Of a stretch of DNA of 64,000 bases, positions 25,587 through 36,005 are shown piece by piece; the stretch's first letter is position 1; the number at the start of each line of letters is the position of its first letter. Origin of the DNA: Rhodocyclus purpureus (GTDB lineage Bacteria; Pseudomonadota; Gammaproteobacteria; Burkholderiales; Rhodocyclaceae); the NCBI RefSeq assembly GCF_016653115.1, contig NZ_NHRX01000018.1:44817-108816 (forward strand), read 5' to 3'. The translations under genes and the position numbers were made by a program. The notes below the pieces were generated by a model that was not told where the DNA came from, searched no databases, and worked only from the letters and a program-made list of their open reading frames with translations.

Positions 25587-26408
25587 ATGTCCCGACTCGA
25601 TTGCGGTAAATTTTCCCTCGAACTCGATCGCCCGCTGATCATGGGCATCGTCAACCTGACGCCGGACTCGTTTTCCGGTGACGGCGTCGCGGCCGAGCGG
25701 GCGCTCGCGCATGCGCATGCGCAGATCGCCGCCGGTGCCGACATCCTCGACCTCGGTGCCGAATCGACGCGCCCGGGGGCGCCGCCGACGCCGCTCGACG
25801 AGGAACTGCGCCGCCTCCTGCCGGTGCTCGAAGGGCTCGCCGACTGCGGGGTTCCGGTGTCGATCGACACCTACAAGCCCGAGGTGATGCGAGCGGCGAT
25901 CGCCGCCGGCGCGGCGATGATCAACGACATCGAGGCGCTGTGCCGGCCGGGGGCGCTGGAGGTGGTCGCCGCGAGTGACGTCGGCGTCTGCCTGATGCAC
26001 ATGCAGGGGCAGCCTGTCGACATGCAGCACAATCCGCAGTACGCGGACCTGGTCGGCGAGGTGCGCGACTTCCTCGCGCAGCGTCTGGCGGCGACCGACG
26101 CGGCCGGCATCGCGCGCAGCCGGATCGTCCTCGACCCGGGCTTCGGTTTCGGCAAGACCGTCGGCGACAACTACGCGATGCTGCGCCGCCTGCCGGAGTT
26201 CGCGATCGACGGCCTGCCCGTGCTGGCCGGCATGTCGCGCAAGTCGATGCTCGGTGCGGTGACCGGCAGGCCGGTCGATGCGCGCGTGCCGGCGAGCGTC
26301 GCCGCAGCGTTGATCGCCGCGCAGCGCGGCGCGCGCATCTTGCGCGTGCACGACGTCGCCGCGACCCGCGACGCATTGGCGGTCTGGCGCGCGGTCGACG
26401 CTGGCTGA
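25587..26408 (+). CDS. folP: Dihydropteroate synthase
   Basis: Condenses p-aminobenzoate with dihydropterin pyrophosphate in folate synthesis; the sulfonamide target. Signature MGIVNLTPDSFSGDG near residue 20, DLGAESTRPGAPPT, VSIDTYKPEVMRAAI and DPGFGFGKTVGDNYAML are present. A frame is open further upstream through the repeat region, but the ATG at 25587 (MSRLDCGKFSLELDRP, 273 aa) fits the family; its ribosome-binding site is weak. It lies between ftsH and glmM in the same order as in E. coli (ftsH-folP-glmM). Confidence 0.97.
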   Translation: MSRLDCGKFSLELDRPLIMGIVNLTPDSFSGDGVAAERALAHAHAQIAAGADILDLGAESTRPGAPPTPLDEELRRLLPVLEGLADCGVPVSIDTYKPEVMRAAIAAGAAMINDIEALCRPGALEVVAASDVGVCLMHMQGQPVDMQHNPQYADLVGEVRDFLAQRLAATDAAGIARSRIVLDPGFGFGKTVGDNYAMLRRLPEFAIDGLPVLAGMSRKSMLGAVTGRPVDARVPASVAAALIAAQRGARILRVHDVAATRDALAVWRAVDAG

Positions 26409-26524
26409 GGCGGCAAGGCGCGGCGCCTACCGCCGCGCCATTACCGGCGCGGCCTGCCGATGCCAAACGCGCGATGTTTGCGTATGATGTCGCCCTTTGC
26501 CGATAGCCCGGACGGGAGACAGTG

Positions 26525-27898
26525 ATGCGCAAGTATTTCGGAACGGATGGTGTTCGTGGTCGCGTTGGCGAGGCGCCGATCACGCCCGAACTGGTGATGC
26601 GGCTCGGCTATTCGGCGGGCCGCGTGCTCGTCGATCAGGAGCGTAGCCACATCCGGACCGGCGAGCGGCCGGCGGTGCTGATCGGCAAGGACACCCGCGT
26701 TTCCGGCTACATGCTGGAGGCCGCGCTGGAAGCCGGCTTTGCCGCTGCCGGTGTCGACGTTTGCCTGGTCGGGCCCCTGCCGACGCCGGCGGTTGCTTAT
26801 CTCACGCGCGCGCTGCGCCTGCAGGCCGGCGTCGTCATCTCGGCTTCGCATAACCCCTACTACGACAACGGGATCAAGTTCTTCTCGGCGCACGGGACCA
26901 AGCTGCCCGACGCGGTCGAGGCGCAGATCGAGGCCGGGATCGCGGCGCCGATGCACTGCGTCCAGTCGGCACAACTCGGGCGCGCGCGCCGCATCGACGA
27001 CGCTGCCGGGCGCTACATCGAGTTCTGCAAGAGCGCCTTCCCCAACGACCTCGACCTGCGCGGATTGAAGATCGTCGTCGACTGCGCGCATGGCGCCGCC
27101 TATCACATCGCGCCGCACGTGCTGCACGAACTGGGCGCCGACGTGATCAGCATCGGCGCCGAGCCGAACGGTCTCAACATCAACGACGGCGTCGGCGCGA
27201 CGGCACCGCTGGCCTTGCGCAAGGCGGTGCTGGCCGAGGGCGCCGATCTCGGCATCGCGCTCGACGGCGACGGCGACCGGGTGATGATGGTCGATGCCGA
27301 CGGCACGATCTACGACGGTGACCAGCTCCTCTACGCGATCGTGAAGAGCCGCCTGCAGCAGGGGCCGGTCGCCGGCGTCGTCGGCACGCTGATGAGCAAC
27401 CTCGCGCTCGAGCACGCCTTTGCCGAGCTCGGCGTCCCCTTCGCCCGTGCCGGGGTTGGCGACCGCTACGTCCTCGAGATGCTGGTCGAGCGCGGCTGGC
27501 TGTTCGGTGGCGAGAATTCAGGGCACATCCTCTGCCTCGACAAGCACACGACCGGCGACGGGATCGTCTCGGCGCTGCAGGTGCTGTCGGCGCTGCGCAG
27601 TTCCGGTGGCGACCTGCGCGCGCTGCTCGGCAGCTTCACCCTGTATCCGCAGCGGCTGATCAACGTGCCGCTGGCCAAGGGCTTCGCCTGGCGCGATCAC
27701 CCGCACATCCTTGCCGTGCAGCGCGAGGTCGAGGCCGAGCTGGAAGGGCAGGGGCGCCTGCTGCTGCGCGCATCGGGGACCGAGCCGCTCTTGCGCGTGA
27801 TGGTCGAAGGCCGCGACGCCGAACGGGTCGAGGCGGCAGCGCAGAAGCTGGCGGGCGCAGTGCGCGAGGCCGTCGGTGGACATGTAACAGACGCGTAA
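26525..27898 (+). CDS. glmM: Phosphoglucosamine mutase
   Basis: Converts glucosamine-6-phosphate to glucosamine-1-phosphate for UDP-GlcNAc, peptidoglycan and LPS. The start [12 protein letters not shown], the phosphoserine loop [13 protein letters not shown] (Ser near 107), the magnesium loop [13 protein letters not shown] and the phosphate-binding C-terminal [15 protein letters not shown] are intact. I chose ATG 26525 rather than the GTG three bases before it because of the GGGAG six bases upstream; 457 aa. Its last codons overlap the candidate PHO box of pstS. Confidence 0.97.
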   Translation: MRKYFGTDGVRGRVGEAPITPELVMRLGYSAGRVLVDQERSHIRTGERPAVLIGKDTRVSGYMLEAALEAGFAAAGVDVCLVGPLPTPAVAYLTRALRLQAGVVISASHNPYYDNGIKFFSAHGTKLPDAVEAQIEAGIAAPMHCVQSAQLGRARRIDDAAGRYIEFCKSAFPNDLDLRGLKIVVDCAHGAAYHIAPHVLHELGADVISIGAEPNGLNINDGVGATAPLALRKAVLAEGADLGIALDGDGDRVMMVDADGTIYDGDQLLYAIVKSRLQQGPVAGVVGTLMSNLALEHAFAELGVPFARAGVGDRYVLEMLVERGWLFGGENSGHILCLDKHTTGDGIVSALQVLSALRSSGGDLRALLGSFTLYPQRLINVPLAKGFAWRDHPHILAVQREVEAELEGQGRLLLRASGTEPLLRVMVEGRDAERVEAAAQKLAGAVREAVGGHVTDA

Positions 27899-27915
27899 CA
27901 ATCGATCGCTAGACT
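27883..27915 (+). promoter_or_regulatory. Candidate PHO box and -10 element for pstS
   Basis: Two 7-bp direct repeats, TGTAACA (27883-27889) and CGTAACA (27894-27900), are separated by four bases, the 7-4-7 arrangement of a PhoB site. A -10-like TAGACT (27910-27915) follows nine bases later. The box overlaps the glmM stop codon and sits about 60 bases before the pstS start. The half-sites differ from CTGTCAT, so this is a prediction. Confidence 0.55.
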
Positions 27916-27961
27916 CCGCGCCTGTACTGCTTCCTTGCAGTGTCTTGAGAGAGAGTCGAAC

Positions 27962-28948
27962 ATGAATAAAATCGCTGCTGCACTGGCCCTGGCCGGTTTC
28001 GCCGTTTCCACGTCGGCACTGGCCACCCCCGTGGTCAAGATCGATGGTTCTTCGACCGTGTATCCGGTCACCGAGGCGGTCGCCGAGGAATACCAGAAAG
28101 CCAAGAAGAACACGGTCAATGTGACCGTCGGCATCTCCGGCACCGGCGGCGGTTTCAAGAAGTTCTGTCGCGGCGAGACCGACATCTCCAATGCCTCACG
28201 TCCGATCCTGAAGAAGGAGATCGACGACTGCAAGGCGGCGGGTGTCGAATACATCGAGATGCCGATCGCCTACGACGCGCTGACCGTCGCGATCAACCCG
28301 AAGAACGACTGGGTCAAGTCGCTCTCCGTCGAGCAACTGAAGACGATGTGGGAGCCGGCGGCGCAAGGCAAGATCACCAGCTGGAAGCAGATCAACCCGG
28401 CCTGGCCTGACCGTCCGCTGAAGCTGTTCGGCGCCGGCGCCGACTCGGGCACCTTCGACTACTTCACCGAAGCGATCAACGGCAAGTCGAAGTCCAGCCG
28501 CGGCGACTTCACCGCCTCGGAAGACGACAACGTCCTGGTCCAGGGCGTCACCCGTGACATCGGTGGCTTGGCCTTCTTCGGCTACGCCTACTACGAGGAA
28601 AACCGCGCCAAGCTGAAGGCGGTGCCGATCGTCGCCGGCGAGGGCAAGCCCGCGGTTGCTCCGTCGATGCAGACGGTGATCGACGGCAGCTACCAGCCGC
28701 TGGCGCGTCCGATCTTCATCTACGTCAATGCCAAGTCGGCCGACAAGCCCGAGGTCAAGGAGTTCGTCGAGTTCTACATGAAGAACGCCGAGGCGCTGAC
28801 CAAGGAAGTGAAGTACGTCTCGCTGCCGGCCAAGGCCTACGCCTACAACCTCGAGCACTTCGCCAAGCGCGTAAAGGGAACGAAGTTCGGTGGCGAGAAC
28901 AAGGTCGGCACCACGATCGAACAGTTGATGAAGCTGGAAGCCAAGTAA
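27962..28948 (+). CDS. pstS: Phosphate ABC transporter, periplasmic phosphate-binding protein
   Basis: High-affinity phosphate receptor of the Pst system. A signal peptide (residues 1-21, cut after SALA) precedes the binding-protein fold, with [19 protein letters not shown] and the phosphate-contact segments [21 protein letters not shown] and [10 protein letters not shown] (shown in part). 328 aa. The ATG at 27962 is preceded by GAGAGAG and gives a clean signal peptide; the open frame nine codons upstream has none. First gene of pstSCAB, followed by a hairpin that may limit read-through so that the receptor outnumbers the permease. Confidence 0.96.
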   Translation: MNKIAAALALAGFAVSTSALATPVVKIDGSSTVYPVTEAVAEEYQKAKKNTVNVTVGISGTGGGFKKFCRGETDISNASRPILKKEIDDCKAAGVEYIEMPIAYDALTVAINPKNDWVKSLSVEQLKTMWEPAAQGKITSWKQINPAWPDRPLKLFGAGADSGTFDYFTEAINGKSKSSRGDFTASEDDNVLVQGVTRDIGGLAFFGYAYYEENRAKLKAVPIVAGEGKPAVAPSMQTVIDGSYQPLARPIFIYVNAKSADKPEVKEFVEFYMKNAEALTKEVKYVSLPAKAYAYNLEHFAKRVKGTKFGGENKVGTTIEQLMKLEAK

Positions 28949-28966
28949 TTCCAGCATCCATGACGC

Positions 28967-28998
28967 GAACACCCTCGGGCCCATGCCCGGGGGTTGTT
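28967..28998 (+). terminator. Hairpin between pstS and pstC (possible partial terminator)
   Basis: An imperfect stem (AACACCCTCGGGC pairing with GCCCGGGGGTTGTT) around a CCAT loop, followed by TGCTTG. It could end most transcripts after pstS and let a minority continue into pstCAB. Confidence 0.55.
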
Positions 28999-29030
28999 TG
29001 CTTGTTCGCCACCCTTCGAGAGTCTTCCTC

Positions 29031-29969
29031 GTGAGTTCAATTCCCCTTCCCGCCGAGTCCGCGGTTCCCATCGGGCGGCTGAAGTTCAACCGTCTGCGCA
29101 ACGTCAAGGAACGCGGCATCGAAGCGCTGATGTTCCTGGCCGCGTTCGTCTCGGTGATGACGACGCTCGGCATCGTCTATGTGCTGGTCAGCGAATCGAT
29201 CGTCTTCTTCCAGAGGGTGCCGCTGTCCGACTTCCTCTTCGACACGCAGTGGACGCCGCTGTTCGACGACGCCCACTACGGCATCATGGTGCTGCTCTCG
29301 GGCACCATCACCAGTTCGGCGGTGGCCTTGCTGGTCGCCATCCCGCTCGGGACGATCATCGCGATCTACCTGTCCGAGTTCGCGCCCTTCACCGTGCGCG
29401 AGGTGGCCAAGCCCTTCCTCGAGCTGCTCGGCGGCGTGCCGACCATCATCTACGGCTATTTCGCGCTGGTCGTCGTCACCCCGCTGCTGCAGATGATCTA
29501 CCCGGACCTGCCCGGCTTCAACCTGCTCGCCGCCGGCATCGTCATGGGCATCATGATCATCCCCTACGTCGCCTCGCTCTCGGAGGACGCGATGCGGGCG
29601 GTGCCGATGTCCCTGCGCGAAGGCTCCTACGCGATGGGCGCGACGCGCCTGCAGACCGCGCTGCGCGTGGTCATGCCGGCAGCCACCTCGGGCATCGCCT
29701 CGGCCTACATCCTCGGCATCTCGCGCGCGGTCGGCGAGACGATGATCCTCGCGGTCGCCGCCGGCATGCAGCCGAACCTGACCTTCAATCCGGCCGAGCC
29801 CGGCGCGACCGTCACCTCATACATCGTCCAGGTGGCGCTCGGTGACCTGCCGCACGGCAGCATCGGTTACCAGACGATCTTCGCGGCCGGCCTGATGCTG
29901 ATGCTGATGACTCTGGTCTTCAACCTGCTCGGCTACTACATGCGGAAGAAGTTCCGCGAGGTGTATTGA
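29031..29969 (+). CDS. pstC: Phosphate ABC transporter permease PstC
   Basis: One of two inner-membrane permease subunits. About six transmembrane helices, a large loop after the first, and the ABC-permease EAA-type segment (SLREGSYAMGATRLQTALRV) in the second half. I chose GTG 29031 (312 aa, GAGAG eight bases upstream) because the ATG at 28983 lies inside the hairpin after pstS and would add residues that look non-native. pstA starts one base after its stop. Confidence 0.93.
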   Translation: MSSIPLPAESAVPIGRLKFNRLRNVKERGIEALMFLAAFVSVMTTLGIVYVLVSESIVFFQRVPLSDFLFDTQWTPLFDDAHYGIMVLLSGTITSSAVALLVAIPLGTIIAIYLSEFAPFTVREVAKPFLELLGGVPTIIYGYFALVVVTPLLQMIYPDLPGFNLLAAGIVMGIMIIPYVASLSEDAMRAVPMSLREGSYAMGATRLQTALRVVMPAATSGIASAYILGISRAVGETMILAVAAGMQPNLTFNPAEPGATVTSYIVQVALGDLPHGSIGYQTIFAAGLMLMLMTLVFNLLGYYMRKKFREVY

Positions 29970-29970
29970 G

Positions 29971-30894
29971 ATGAATCAACAGGAATTGCAGGCGCTGCGC
30001 GAGCTGATCGCGTCGCACAAGCGCTGGGACTGGCTGTTCGGGCTGCTCGGTGTCTTCGCGCTGATGATCGGCGTGCTCACCTTCACTGCGCTGTTTGCCA
30101 ACATGGCGATCGACGGAATCGGCCGCATCGATGCCGACTTCCTCACCTCGTTCCCGTCGCGGCGCGCGGCCAATGCCGGCATCCTGTCGGCCTGGGTCGG
30201 CTCGCTGCTGGTGATGCTGGTCACCGCCTTCGCCGCGGTGCCGATCGGTGTCGCCGCCGGGGTCTATCTCGAGGAGTACGCGCCGAAGAACTGGCTCACC
30301 GACATCATCGAGATCAACATCTCGAACCTCGCCGGCGTGCCGTCGATCATCTACGGCCTGCTCGCGCTGGGGCTGTTCGTGTACACCTTCGGCCTCGGGC
30401 AGAGCATCCTCACCGCCGGCCTGACGCTGGCGCTGCTGATCCTTCCGGTGGTGATCGTGGCGACGCGCGAAGCGATCCGTGCCATCCCGCAGATCATCCG
30501 CGAGGGTTCCTACGCCTGCGGCGCGACCACCTGGCAGACGGTGCGCGACCACATCGTCCCCTACTCGTCGGCCGGCATCCTCACCGGCATCATCATCGGC
30601 ATGGCGCGCGCGATCGGCGAGACCGCGCCGATCATCACCATCGGTGCGCTGACCTTCATCGCCTTCCTGCCGCCGGCCCCGTTCGCGGGCGAACCGCCGG
30701 CCGGGATGTTCGACTGGCTGTTCGCGCCCTTCACGGTGATGCCGATCCAGATGTTCAACTGGACCTCGCGTCCGGAAGCGGCCTTCGCGGTCAATGCCGC
30801 CGCCGCCGGCTTCCTCCTCGTGCTCATGACCCTGGCCATGAACGGGCTGGCAATCTGGTTGCGCTACCGTCTGCGCAAGAGCATCAAGTGGTAA
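29971..30894 (+). CDS. pstA: Phosphate ABC transporter permease PstA
   Basis: Second permease subunit of Pst. 307 aa with six transmembrane segments (first at about 22-45) and the EAA-type coupling loop [20 protein letters not shown]. The segment [20 protein letters not shown] is typical of PstA. Directly follows pstC and precedes pstB by 25 bases or less. Confidence 0.95.
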   Translation: MNQQELQALRELIASHKRWDWLFGLLGVFALMIGVLTFTALFANMAIDGIGRIDADFLTSFPSRRAANAGILSAWVGSLLVMLVTAFAAVPIGVAAGVYLEEYAPKNWLTDIIEINISNLAGVPSIIYGLLALGLFVYTFGLGQSILTAGLTLALLILPVVIVATREAIRAIPQIIREGSYACGATTWQTVRDHIVPYSSAGILTGIIIGMARAIGETAPIITIGALTFIAFLPPAPFAGEPPAGMFDWLFAPFTVMPIQMFNWTSRPEAAFAVNAAAAGFLLVLMTLAMNGLAIWLRYRLRKSIKW

Positions 30895-30919
30895 ACGATC
30901 AACAAACAGGATGAATGCA

Positions 30920-31705
30920 ATGACCAATGCAGCCCAATCGCTGCCGCCGCTGAAGGCCGAAGCGCGTGACCTCAACTTCCACTACGGCAAGTTTCACGCG
31001 CTCAAGGGAATCAACATGCCGGTGTACGACAAGAAGGTCACCGCGCTGATCGGCCCGTCCGGCTGTGGCAAATCGACCTTCCTGCGCTGCTTCAACCGCA
31101 TGCACGACCTCTACCCGGGTAACCGCTACGAGGGTTCGATCGACTTTCACCCCGACCGCACCAACCTGCTGGCGCCGGACATCGACCCGATCGAAGTGCG
31201 CATGCGCATCAGCATGGTGTTCCAGAAGCCCAACCCGTTCCCGAAGTCGATCTACGAGAACGTCGCCTACGGTCTGCGCGTGCGCGGCGAGAAGAGCCGC
31301 TCGGTGGTCGACGACAAGGTCGAGGCGGCGCTGCGCGGCGCGGCCCTGTGGGAGGAGGTGAAGAATCGCCTGAAGGAGCCGGGCGCCAACCTGTCGGGCG
31401 GTCAGCAGCAGCGCCTGTGCATCGCGCGCGCGCTGGCCAGCGATCCGGAGCTGATGCTGTTCGACGAGCCGACCTCGGCGCTCGACCCGATCGCCACCGC
31501 CAGCATCGAGGAACTCGTCTCCGAGCTGAAGGAGAAGGTCACCGTGCTCATCGTCACCCACAACATGCAGCAGGCGGCGCGCATCTCGGACTACACCGCC
31601 TACATGTACATGGGCGAGATGATCGAGTTCGGTGTCACCGACGAGATCTTCATCAAGCCGGCGAAGAAGCAGACCGAAGACTACATCACGGGTCGCTTCG
31701 GCTGA
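30920..31705 (+). CDS. pstB: Phosphate ABC transporter ATP-binding protein PstB
   Basis: ATPase that powers PstSCA. Walker [11 protein letters not shown]-loop [13 protein letters not shown] signature [15 protein letters not shown] and Walker [14 protein letters not shown] are all intact, and the length (261 aa) is usual. There is an ATG at 30911 too, but AGGA at 30908-30911 is correctly placed only for ATG 30920 ([10 protein letters not shown]). No phoU follows; a strong terminator and then tpiA come next, so the phosphate-signalling subunit must be elsewhere. Confidence 0.96.
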   Translation: MTNAAQSLPPLKAEARDLNFHYGKFHALKGINMPVYDKKVTALIGPSGCGKSTFLRCFNRMHDLYPGNRYEGSIDFHPDRTNLLAPDIDPIEVRMRISMVFQKPNPFPKSIYENVAYGLRVRGEKSRSVVDDKVEAALRGAALWEEVKNRLKEPGANLSGGQQQRLCIARALASDPELMLFDEPTSALDPIATASIEELVSELKEKVTVLIVTHNMQQAARISDYTAYMYMGEMIEFGVTDEIFIKPAKKQTEDYITGRFG

Positions 31706-31735
31706 TCCCGTCGCTGCCTCGACTCGGCAGCGCCG

Positions 31736-31775
31736 CGCCGGCGCGGGCATTCTTGCCTGCGCCGGCGATTTTTTT
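31736..31775 (+). terminator. Rho-independent terminator after pstB
   Basis: A long GC-rich stem (31736-31749 with 31754-31767) followed by a run of seven T. It ends the pst operon. Confidence 0.9.
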
Positions 31776-31853
31776 CAGGCCCGCGCGCCGACGTCGGCAC
31801 GGATGAAATGCTGTCCAGGGACGACTTGTTCACGCCGCCGCGCTCACTTTGCA

Positions 31854-31883
31854 TTGACCGGCGCCGCGCCGCCTCACTATAAT
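31854..31883 (+). promoter_or_regulatory. Sigma-70 promoter for tpiA-secG
   Basis: TTGACC at 31854-31859 and a perfect TATAAT at 31878-31883, with an 18-base spacer. The tpiA start is 30 bases further on. Confidence 0.8.
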
Positions 31884-31912
31884 CGGCATCTTTTGAACGA
31901 CGGGGATCTACT

Positions 31913-32668
31913 GTGCGTCGCAAACTTGTCGCTGGAAACTGGAAAATGCATGGCAGCCTGGCTGCCAACGAGCAGTTGCTGTCGGCTGTCGCTTCCGGCG
32001 CGAAGGAGCTGAACCGCGTCGAGAGCGCGGTCTTTGCACCGTTTCCGTATCTGGCGCAGGTGCAGTCGCTGCTGGCGGAGACCGACGTCGCCTGGGGCGC
32101 GCAAAACCTGAGCGAGCATGCCCAGGGGGCCTTCACCGGCGAAGTCAGCGCTGCGATGCTCGGTGATTTCGGCTGCCGCTACGTGCTGGTCGGTCACTCC
32201 GAGCGTCGTTCGCTGTACGGCGAGAGCGATGCGCAGGTCGCGGCCAAGGTCGAGGCAGCGCTGGCACTCGGCCTGCGGCCGGTGCTTTGCGTCGGCGAGA
32301 CGCTGGCGCAGCGCGAGGCGGGGCAGACCAACGAGGTCGTTGCCGGCCAGCTGGCGGCCGTGCTCGAACGCGTCGGCATCGCTGCCTTCGCTGCGATCGT
32401 GGTCGCCTACGAGCCGGTCTGGGCGATCGGTACCGGACGCACTGCGAGCTCGGCGCAGGCGCAGGAAGTGCATGCAGCGCTGCGCGCGCAACTCGCCGTG
32501 CTCGATGCCGGCATTGCCGCGGGCGTGCGTATCCTCTACGGTGGCAGCGTCAAGCCGCAGAACGCCGCCGAGCTCTTTGCGATGCCCGACATCGACGGTG
32601 GCTTGATCGGTGGCGCGTCGCTGGTGGCTGACGATTTTTTGACGATCTGCCGTGCTGCAGATCGCTGA
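31913..32668 (+). CDS. tpiA: Triosephosphate isomerase
   Basis: Interconverts dihydroxyacetone phosphate and glyceraldehyde-3-phosphate. The substrate lysine in AGNWKMHG (Lys11), the catalytic histidine in VLVGHSERR, the catalytic glutamate in [12 protein letters not shown] and the phosphate loop [11 protein letters not shown] are intact; 251 aa. GTG start with GGGGA upstream. Followed by secG after nine bases. The cluster tpiA-secG-tRNA-Leu-nuo is conserved in betaproteobacteria. Confidence 0.98.
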   Translation: MRRKLVAGNWKMHGSLAANEQLLSAVASGAKELNRVESAVFAPFPYLAQVQSLLAETDVAWGAQNLSEHAQGAFTGEVSAAMLGDFGCRYVLVGHSERRSLYGESDAQVAAKVEAALALGLRPVLCVGETLAQREAGQTNEVVAGQLAAVLERVGIAAFAAIVVAYEPVWAIGTGRTASSAQAQEVHAALRAQLAVLDAGIAAGVRILYGGSVKPQNAAELFAMPDIDGGLIGGASLVADDFLTICRAADR

Positions 32669-32677
32669 CGGGACGAA

Positions 32678-33067
32678 ATGAACACTCTCTTTACGTTGCT
32701 TCTGGTTGTCCACATCGCTGTTGCGCTGGGGGTGATCGGTCTGGTTCTGGTGCAGCATGGCAAGGGCGCCGACATGGGCGCGGCTTTCGGTAGTGGTGCT
32801 TCCGGCAGTCTGTTCGGTGCGACGGGTTCGGCCAATTTTCTGTCGCGCAGCACGGCTGTACTCGCCGCCATTTTCTTTGCCACCAGCCTGGGCCTCGCAT
32901 ATATTCAGTCGAATAAGCCAAAAACCTCTTCCAGTGTGATGGAAAATGCGGTAAACTCCTCATCAGTTCCTGCGCCAGCCGCGGCATCGAACGACGAGAA
33001 ACCCGCAGAAGAAAAGGCAGCCGTTTCCGTTGATTCCGGATCCAAGGCGAAGGATGTTCCCAACTGA
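32678..33067 (+). CDS. secG: Preprotein translocase subunit SecG
   Basis: Small membrane subunit of the SecYEG channel. Two transmembrane helices (about 3-23 and 55-77) enclose the family loop LVLVQHGKGADMGAAFGSGA. The C-terminal tail (80-129) is long, polar and low-complexity (Ser/Ala/Pro then Lys/Glu), as in many betaproteobacterial SecG. In operon with tpiA. Confidence 0.95.
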   Translation: MNTLFTLLLVVHIAVALGVIGLVLVQHGKGADMGAAFGSGASGSLFGATGSANFLSRSTAVLAAIFFATSLGLAYIQSNKPKTSSSVMENAVNSSSVPAPAAASNDEKPAEEKAAVSVDSGSKAKDVPN

Positions 33068-33141
33068 TATTCTCAGTTGTGGAAATAGCAGACACGAGAA
33101 AGCAGTATTCCTCGATCATCTCGTGATCTGTCTGTAGCAGT

Positions 33142-33226
33142 GCCGACGTGGTGAAATTGGTAGACACGCTATCTTGAGGGGGTAGTGACTTCGGTCGTAT
33201 GAGTTCGAGTCTCATCGTCGGCACCA
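33142..33226 (+). tRNA. tRNA-Leu (GAG anticodon)
   Basis: An 85-base cloverleaf: acceptor arms GCCGACG and CGTCGGC, D-arm region TGGTGAAATTGGTAGACACG, anticodon loop with TTGAGGG (anticodon GAG), a long variable arm (class II) and the T-loop GTTCGAGTC. The CCA end is encoded. It lies between secG and nuoA. Confidence 0.95.
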
Positions 33227-33229
33227 AGT

Positions 33230-33258
33230 GGAATCATCAGGGAAGTGATGATTCCGGT
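33230..33258 (+). terminator. Hairpin between tRNA-Leu and nuoA
   Basis: A perfect 10-bp stem (GGAATCATCA at 33230-33239, TGATGATTCC at 33246-33255) followed by GGTTT. It starts four bases after the tRNA CCA end. It could terminate the tRNA transcript or act as a processing site if the tRNA and nuo genes are cotranscribed. Confidence 0.6.
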
Positions 33259-33286
33259 TTGAAATGCAGAAATAGCGCGGCTGGTC

Positions 33287-33661
33287 ATGCTCGAAAACTA
33301 CTTCCCGGTATTCCTCTTCATCATCGTTGGTGCCCTTGTCGGTGCGCTGCCGATGGCGATCGGCTGGATTCTCGGGCCGAGCCGGCCTGACTCCGAGAAA
33401 CTCTCCCCCTACGAATGCGGTTTCGAGGCTTTCGAAGACGCGCGCATGAAATTCGATGTGCGGTTTTACCTGATCGCCATCCTCTTCATCATTTTCGATC
33501 TGGAAATTGCTTTCCTCTTTCCCTGGGCGACGATATTCAAGGAAATTGTCGATACCGAGGCAATCAAGTGGTTTGGTTTTATCGAGATGATGGTCTTCAT
33601 CACCATCCTGGTGATCGGCTTCGTCTATGCATGGGCCAAGGGCGCGCTGGAGTGGGAGTGA
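33287..33661 (+). CDS. nuoA: NADH-quinone oxidoreductase subunit A
   Basis: Small membrane subunit of respiratory complex I at the junction of the arms. Three transmembrane helices and the conserved loop [21 protein letters not shown]. 124 aa. First gene of the 14-gene nuo operon (33287-47787), all on one strand and closely spaced. Confidence 0.97.
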   Translation: MLENYFPVFLFIIVGALVGALPMAIGWILGPSRPDSEKLSPYECGFEAFEDARMKFDVRFYLIAILFIIFDLEIAFLFPWATIFKEIVDTEAIKWFGFIEMMVFITILVIGFVYAWAKGALEWE

Positions 33662-33664
33662 GCG

Positions 33665-34141
33665 ATGGGGATTGAAGGCGTCCTGCACGAAGGCTTCGTC
33701 ACGACCAGTACCGACAAGCTGATCAATTACGCGCGTACCGGTTCGCTGTGGCCGATGACCTTCGGTCTCGCCTGCTGTGCGGTCGAAATGATGCATGCGG
33801 GTGCCAGCCGCTACGACATCGACCGTTTCGGCATGTTGTTCCGGCCGAGTCCTCGCCAGTCCGACCTGATGATCGTCGCCGGTACCTTGACCAACAAGAT
33901 GGCGCCGGCCCTGCGCAAGGTGTACGACCAGATGGCCGAGCCGCGCTGGGTGCTGTCGATGGGTTCCTGCGCCAACGGCGGCGGCTACTACCACTATTCG
34001 TATTCGGTGGTGCGCGGTTGCGATCGCATCGTTCCGGTCGATGTCTATGTTCCCGGCTGTCCGCCGACCGCCGAGGCTCTGCTCTACGGGGTGCTGCAGC
34101 TGCAGAACAAGATTCGGCGTACCAGCACCATCGCCCGCTGA
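33665..34141 (+). CDS. nuoB: NADH-quinone oxidoreductase subunit B
   Basis: Peripheral-arm subunit holding the terminal 4Fe-4S cluster N2 next to the quinone site. The cluster cysteines are visible in [22 protein letters not shown] and [14 protein letters not shown]. 158 aa. Starts three bases after nuoA. Confidence 0.98.
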   Translation: MGIEGVLHEGFVTTSTDKLINYARTGSLWPMTFGLACCAVEMMHAGASRYDIDRFGMLFRPSPRQSDLMIVAGTLTNKMAPALRKVYDQMAEPRWVLSMGSCANGGGYYHYSYSVVRGCDRIVPVDVYVPGCPPTAEALLYGVLQLQNKIRRTSTIAR

Positions 34142-34153
34142 CCGGAGCGCCCA

Positions 34154-34759
34154 ATGACTGCAAAGCTGGATACGCTTGCCCAACTGCTGGACGAACGCCT
34201 CGGCGACCGCATCGTCGCGCAGCGGCGTGCGCTCAACGAGCTGACCATCGAGGTCGGCGTCGACCGTTATCGCGAGGTGCTGCAGACCCTGCGCGACGAT
34301 CCCGAACTCGCCTTCGACCAGTTGATCGACCTCTGTGGCGTCGATTACTCGACCTGGGGTGCGCGCGAGCAACGCGCGCGCCGCTTCGCCGTCGTCGTGC
34401 ATCTGCTGTCTATCGACAGGAACTGGCGCTTGCGCGTTCGCTGCTTCGCCGAGGACGACGGCTTCCCGATGGTGCCGTCGCTGACGCCGCTGTGGACCTG
34501 TGCCGACTGGTTCGAGCGCGAAGCCTTCGACCTCTTCGGGATCGTCTTTCCGGGGCACGAGGATCTGCGCCGCATCCTCACCGACTACGGTTTCGTCGGC
34601 CATCCCTTCCGCAAGGATTTTCCGGTGTCGGGGCACGTCGAGATGCGCTACGACCCGACGCAACAGCGCGTCGTGTACCAGCCGGTCAGCATCGAGCCAC
34701 GCGAGGTGATACCGCGCATCGTGCGCGAGGACAAGTACGGGAACCCGCGCCATGGCTGA
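34154..34759 (+). CDS. nuoC: NADH-quinone oxidoreductase subunit C
   Basis: 30-kDa peripheral-arm subunit. Contains the family pattern in the second half: [16 protein letters not shown] [20 protein letters not shown], then [17 protein letters not shown]. 201 aa, separate from nuoD (in E. coli they are fused). It overlaps nuoD by eight bases. Confidence 0.97.
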   Translation: MTAKLDTLAQLLDERLGDRIVAQRRALNELTIEVGVDRYREVLQTLRDDPELAFDQLIDLCGVDYSTWGAREQRARRFAVVVHLLSIDRNWRLRVRCFAEDDGFPMVPSLTPLWTCADWFEREAFDLFGIVFPGHEDLRRILTDYGFVGHPFRKDFPVSGHVEMRYDPTQQRVVYQPVSIEPREVIPRIVREDKYGNPRHG

Positions 34760-36005
34760 ACTGCGCAACTACACCCTCAACTTCGGTCCGCAGCACCCTG
34801 CTGCGCACGGCGTGCTGCGCCTCGTCCTCGAACTCGACGGCGAGGTGGTCGAGCGTGCCGACCCGCACATCGGCCTCCTGCACCGCGCCACCGAGAAGCT
34901 CGCCGAGCACCGCACCTGGCTGCAGTCGGTGCCGTACATGGACCGCCTCGACTACGTGTCGATGATGTGCAACGAGCACGCCTACTGCATGGCGATCGAG
35001 AAGCTGCTCGGCATCGAGCCGCCGCTGCGCGCGCTGTACATCCGCACGCTGTTCGACGAAGTCACGCGCATCCTCAATCACCTGCTGAACATCGGCACGC
35101 ACGCGCTCGACGTCGGCGCGATGTCGATCATGCTGTACACCTTCCGCGAGCGTGAAGACCTGATCGATGCCTACGAGGCCGTCTCCGGCTCGCGCATGCA
35201 CGCCGCGTACTACCGGCCGGGCGGTGTCTATCGCGACCTGCCGGACCGCATGCCGCAGTACCGCGAGTCGAAGTGGAAGGACCCGGCCACGGTCAAGGCC
35301 CTGAACGAGGCGCGCAGCGGCTCTCTGCTCGACTACCTCGACGACTTCTGCACGCGCTTTCCGAAGTACATCGACGAGTACGCCACCCTGCTCAACGAAA
35401 ACCGCATCTGGAAGCAGCGCCTGGTCGGGATCGGCGTCGTCAGCGCCGAGCGCGCGCGTCAGCTCGGTTTCTCCGGCGTCATGCTGCGCGGCTCGGGCGT
35501 CGAGTGGGACCTGCGCAAGAAACAGCCGTACGCCGCCTACGATCGCGTCGACTTCGACGTGCCGGTCGGCGTCACCGGCGATTCTTACGACCGCTACCTC
35601 TGCCGCATGGAAGAGATGCGCCAGTCGACGCGCATCATGAAGCAGTGCATCGACTGGCTGCGCGTCAATCCCGGTCCGGTGATCACCGACAACGCCAAGG
35701 TGGCGCCGCCGTCGCGCGAGGCGATGAAGTCGAACATGGAAGAGCTGATCCACCACTTCAAGCTCTTCTCGGAAGGGATGCACGTGCCCGAGGGCGAAGC
35801 CTACGCCGCGGTCGAGCATCCGAAGGGCGAGTTCGGCATCTATCTGGTGTCGGACGGCGCCAACAAGCCTTATCGCATGAAGATCCGCGCGCCGGGCTTC
35901 GTGCACCTGGCAGCGATGGACGAGATGGCGCGCGGTCACATGATCGCCGACGTGGTCACGATCATCGGTTCGCAGGACATCGTTTTTGGCGAGATCGACC
36001 GCTGA
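34752..36005 (+). CDS. nuoD: NADH-quinone oxidoreductase subunit D
   Basis: 49-kDa subunit that forms the quinone-binding cavity with NuoB. N-terminal [34 protein letters not shown] and the C-terminal DIVFGEIDR are diagnostic. 417 aa. Starts inside the end of nuoC and shares the base of its stop codon with the nuoE start. Confidence 0.98.
   Translation: MAELRNYTLNFGPQHPAAHGVLRLVLELDGEVVERADPHIGLLHRATEKLAEHRTWLQSVPYMDRLDYVSMMCNEHAYCMAIEKLLGIEPPLRALYIRTLFDEVTRILNHLLNIGTHALDVGAMSIMLYTFREREDLIDAYEAVSGSRMHAAYYRPGGVYRDLPDRMPQYRESKWKDPATVKALNEARSGSLLDYLDDFCTRFPKYIDEYATLLNENRIWKQRLVGIGVVSAERARQLGFSGVMLRGSGVEWDLRKKQPYAAYDRVDFDVPVGVTGDSYDRYLCRMEEMRQSTRIMKQCIDWLRVNPGPVITDNAKVAPPSREAMKSNMEELIHHFKLFSEGMHVPEGEAYAAVEHPKGEFGIYLVSDGANKPYRMKIRAPGFVHLAAMDEMARGHMIADVVTIIGSQDIVFGEIDR

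Noticed and set aside
28983..29030. ATG start for pstC
   Set aside because: It lies inside the hairpin after pstS, lacks a ribosome-binding site and adds residues not expected in PstC; GTG 29031 is better.
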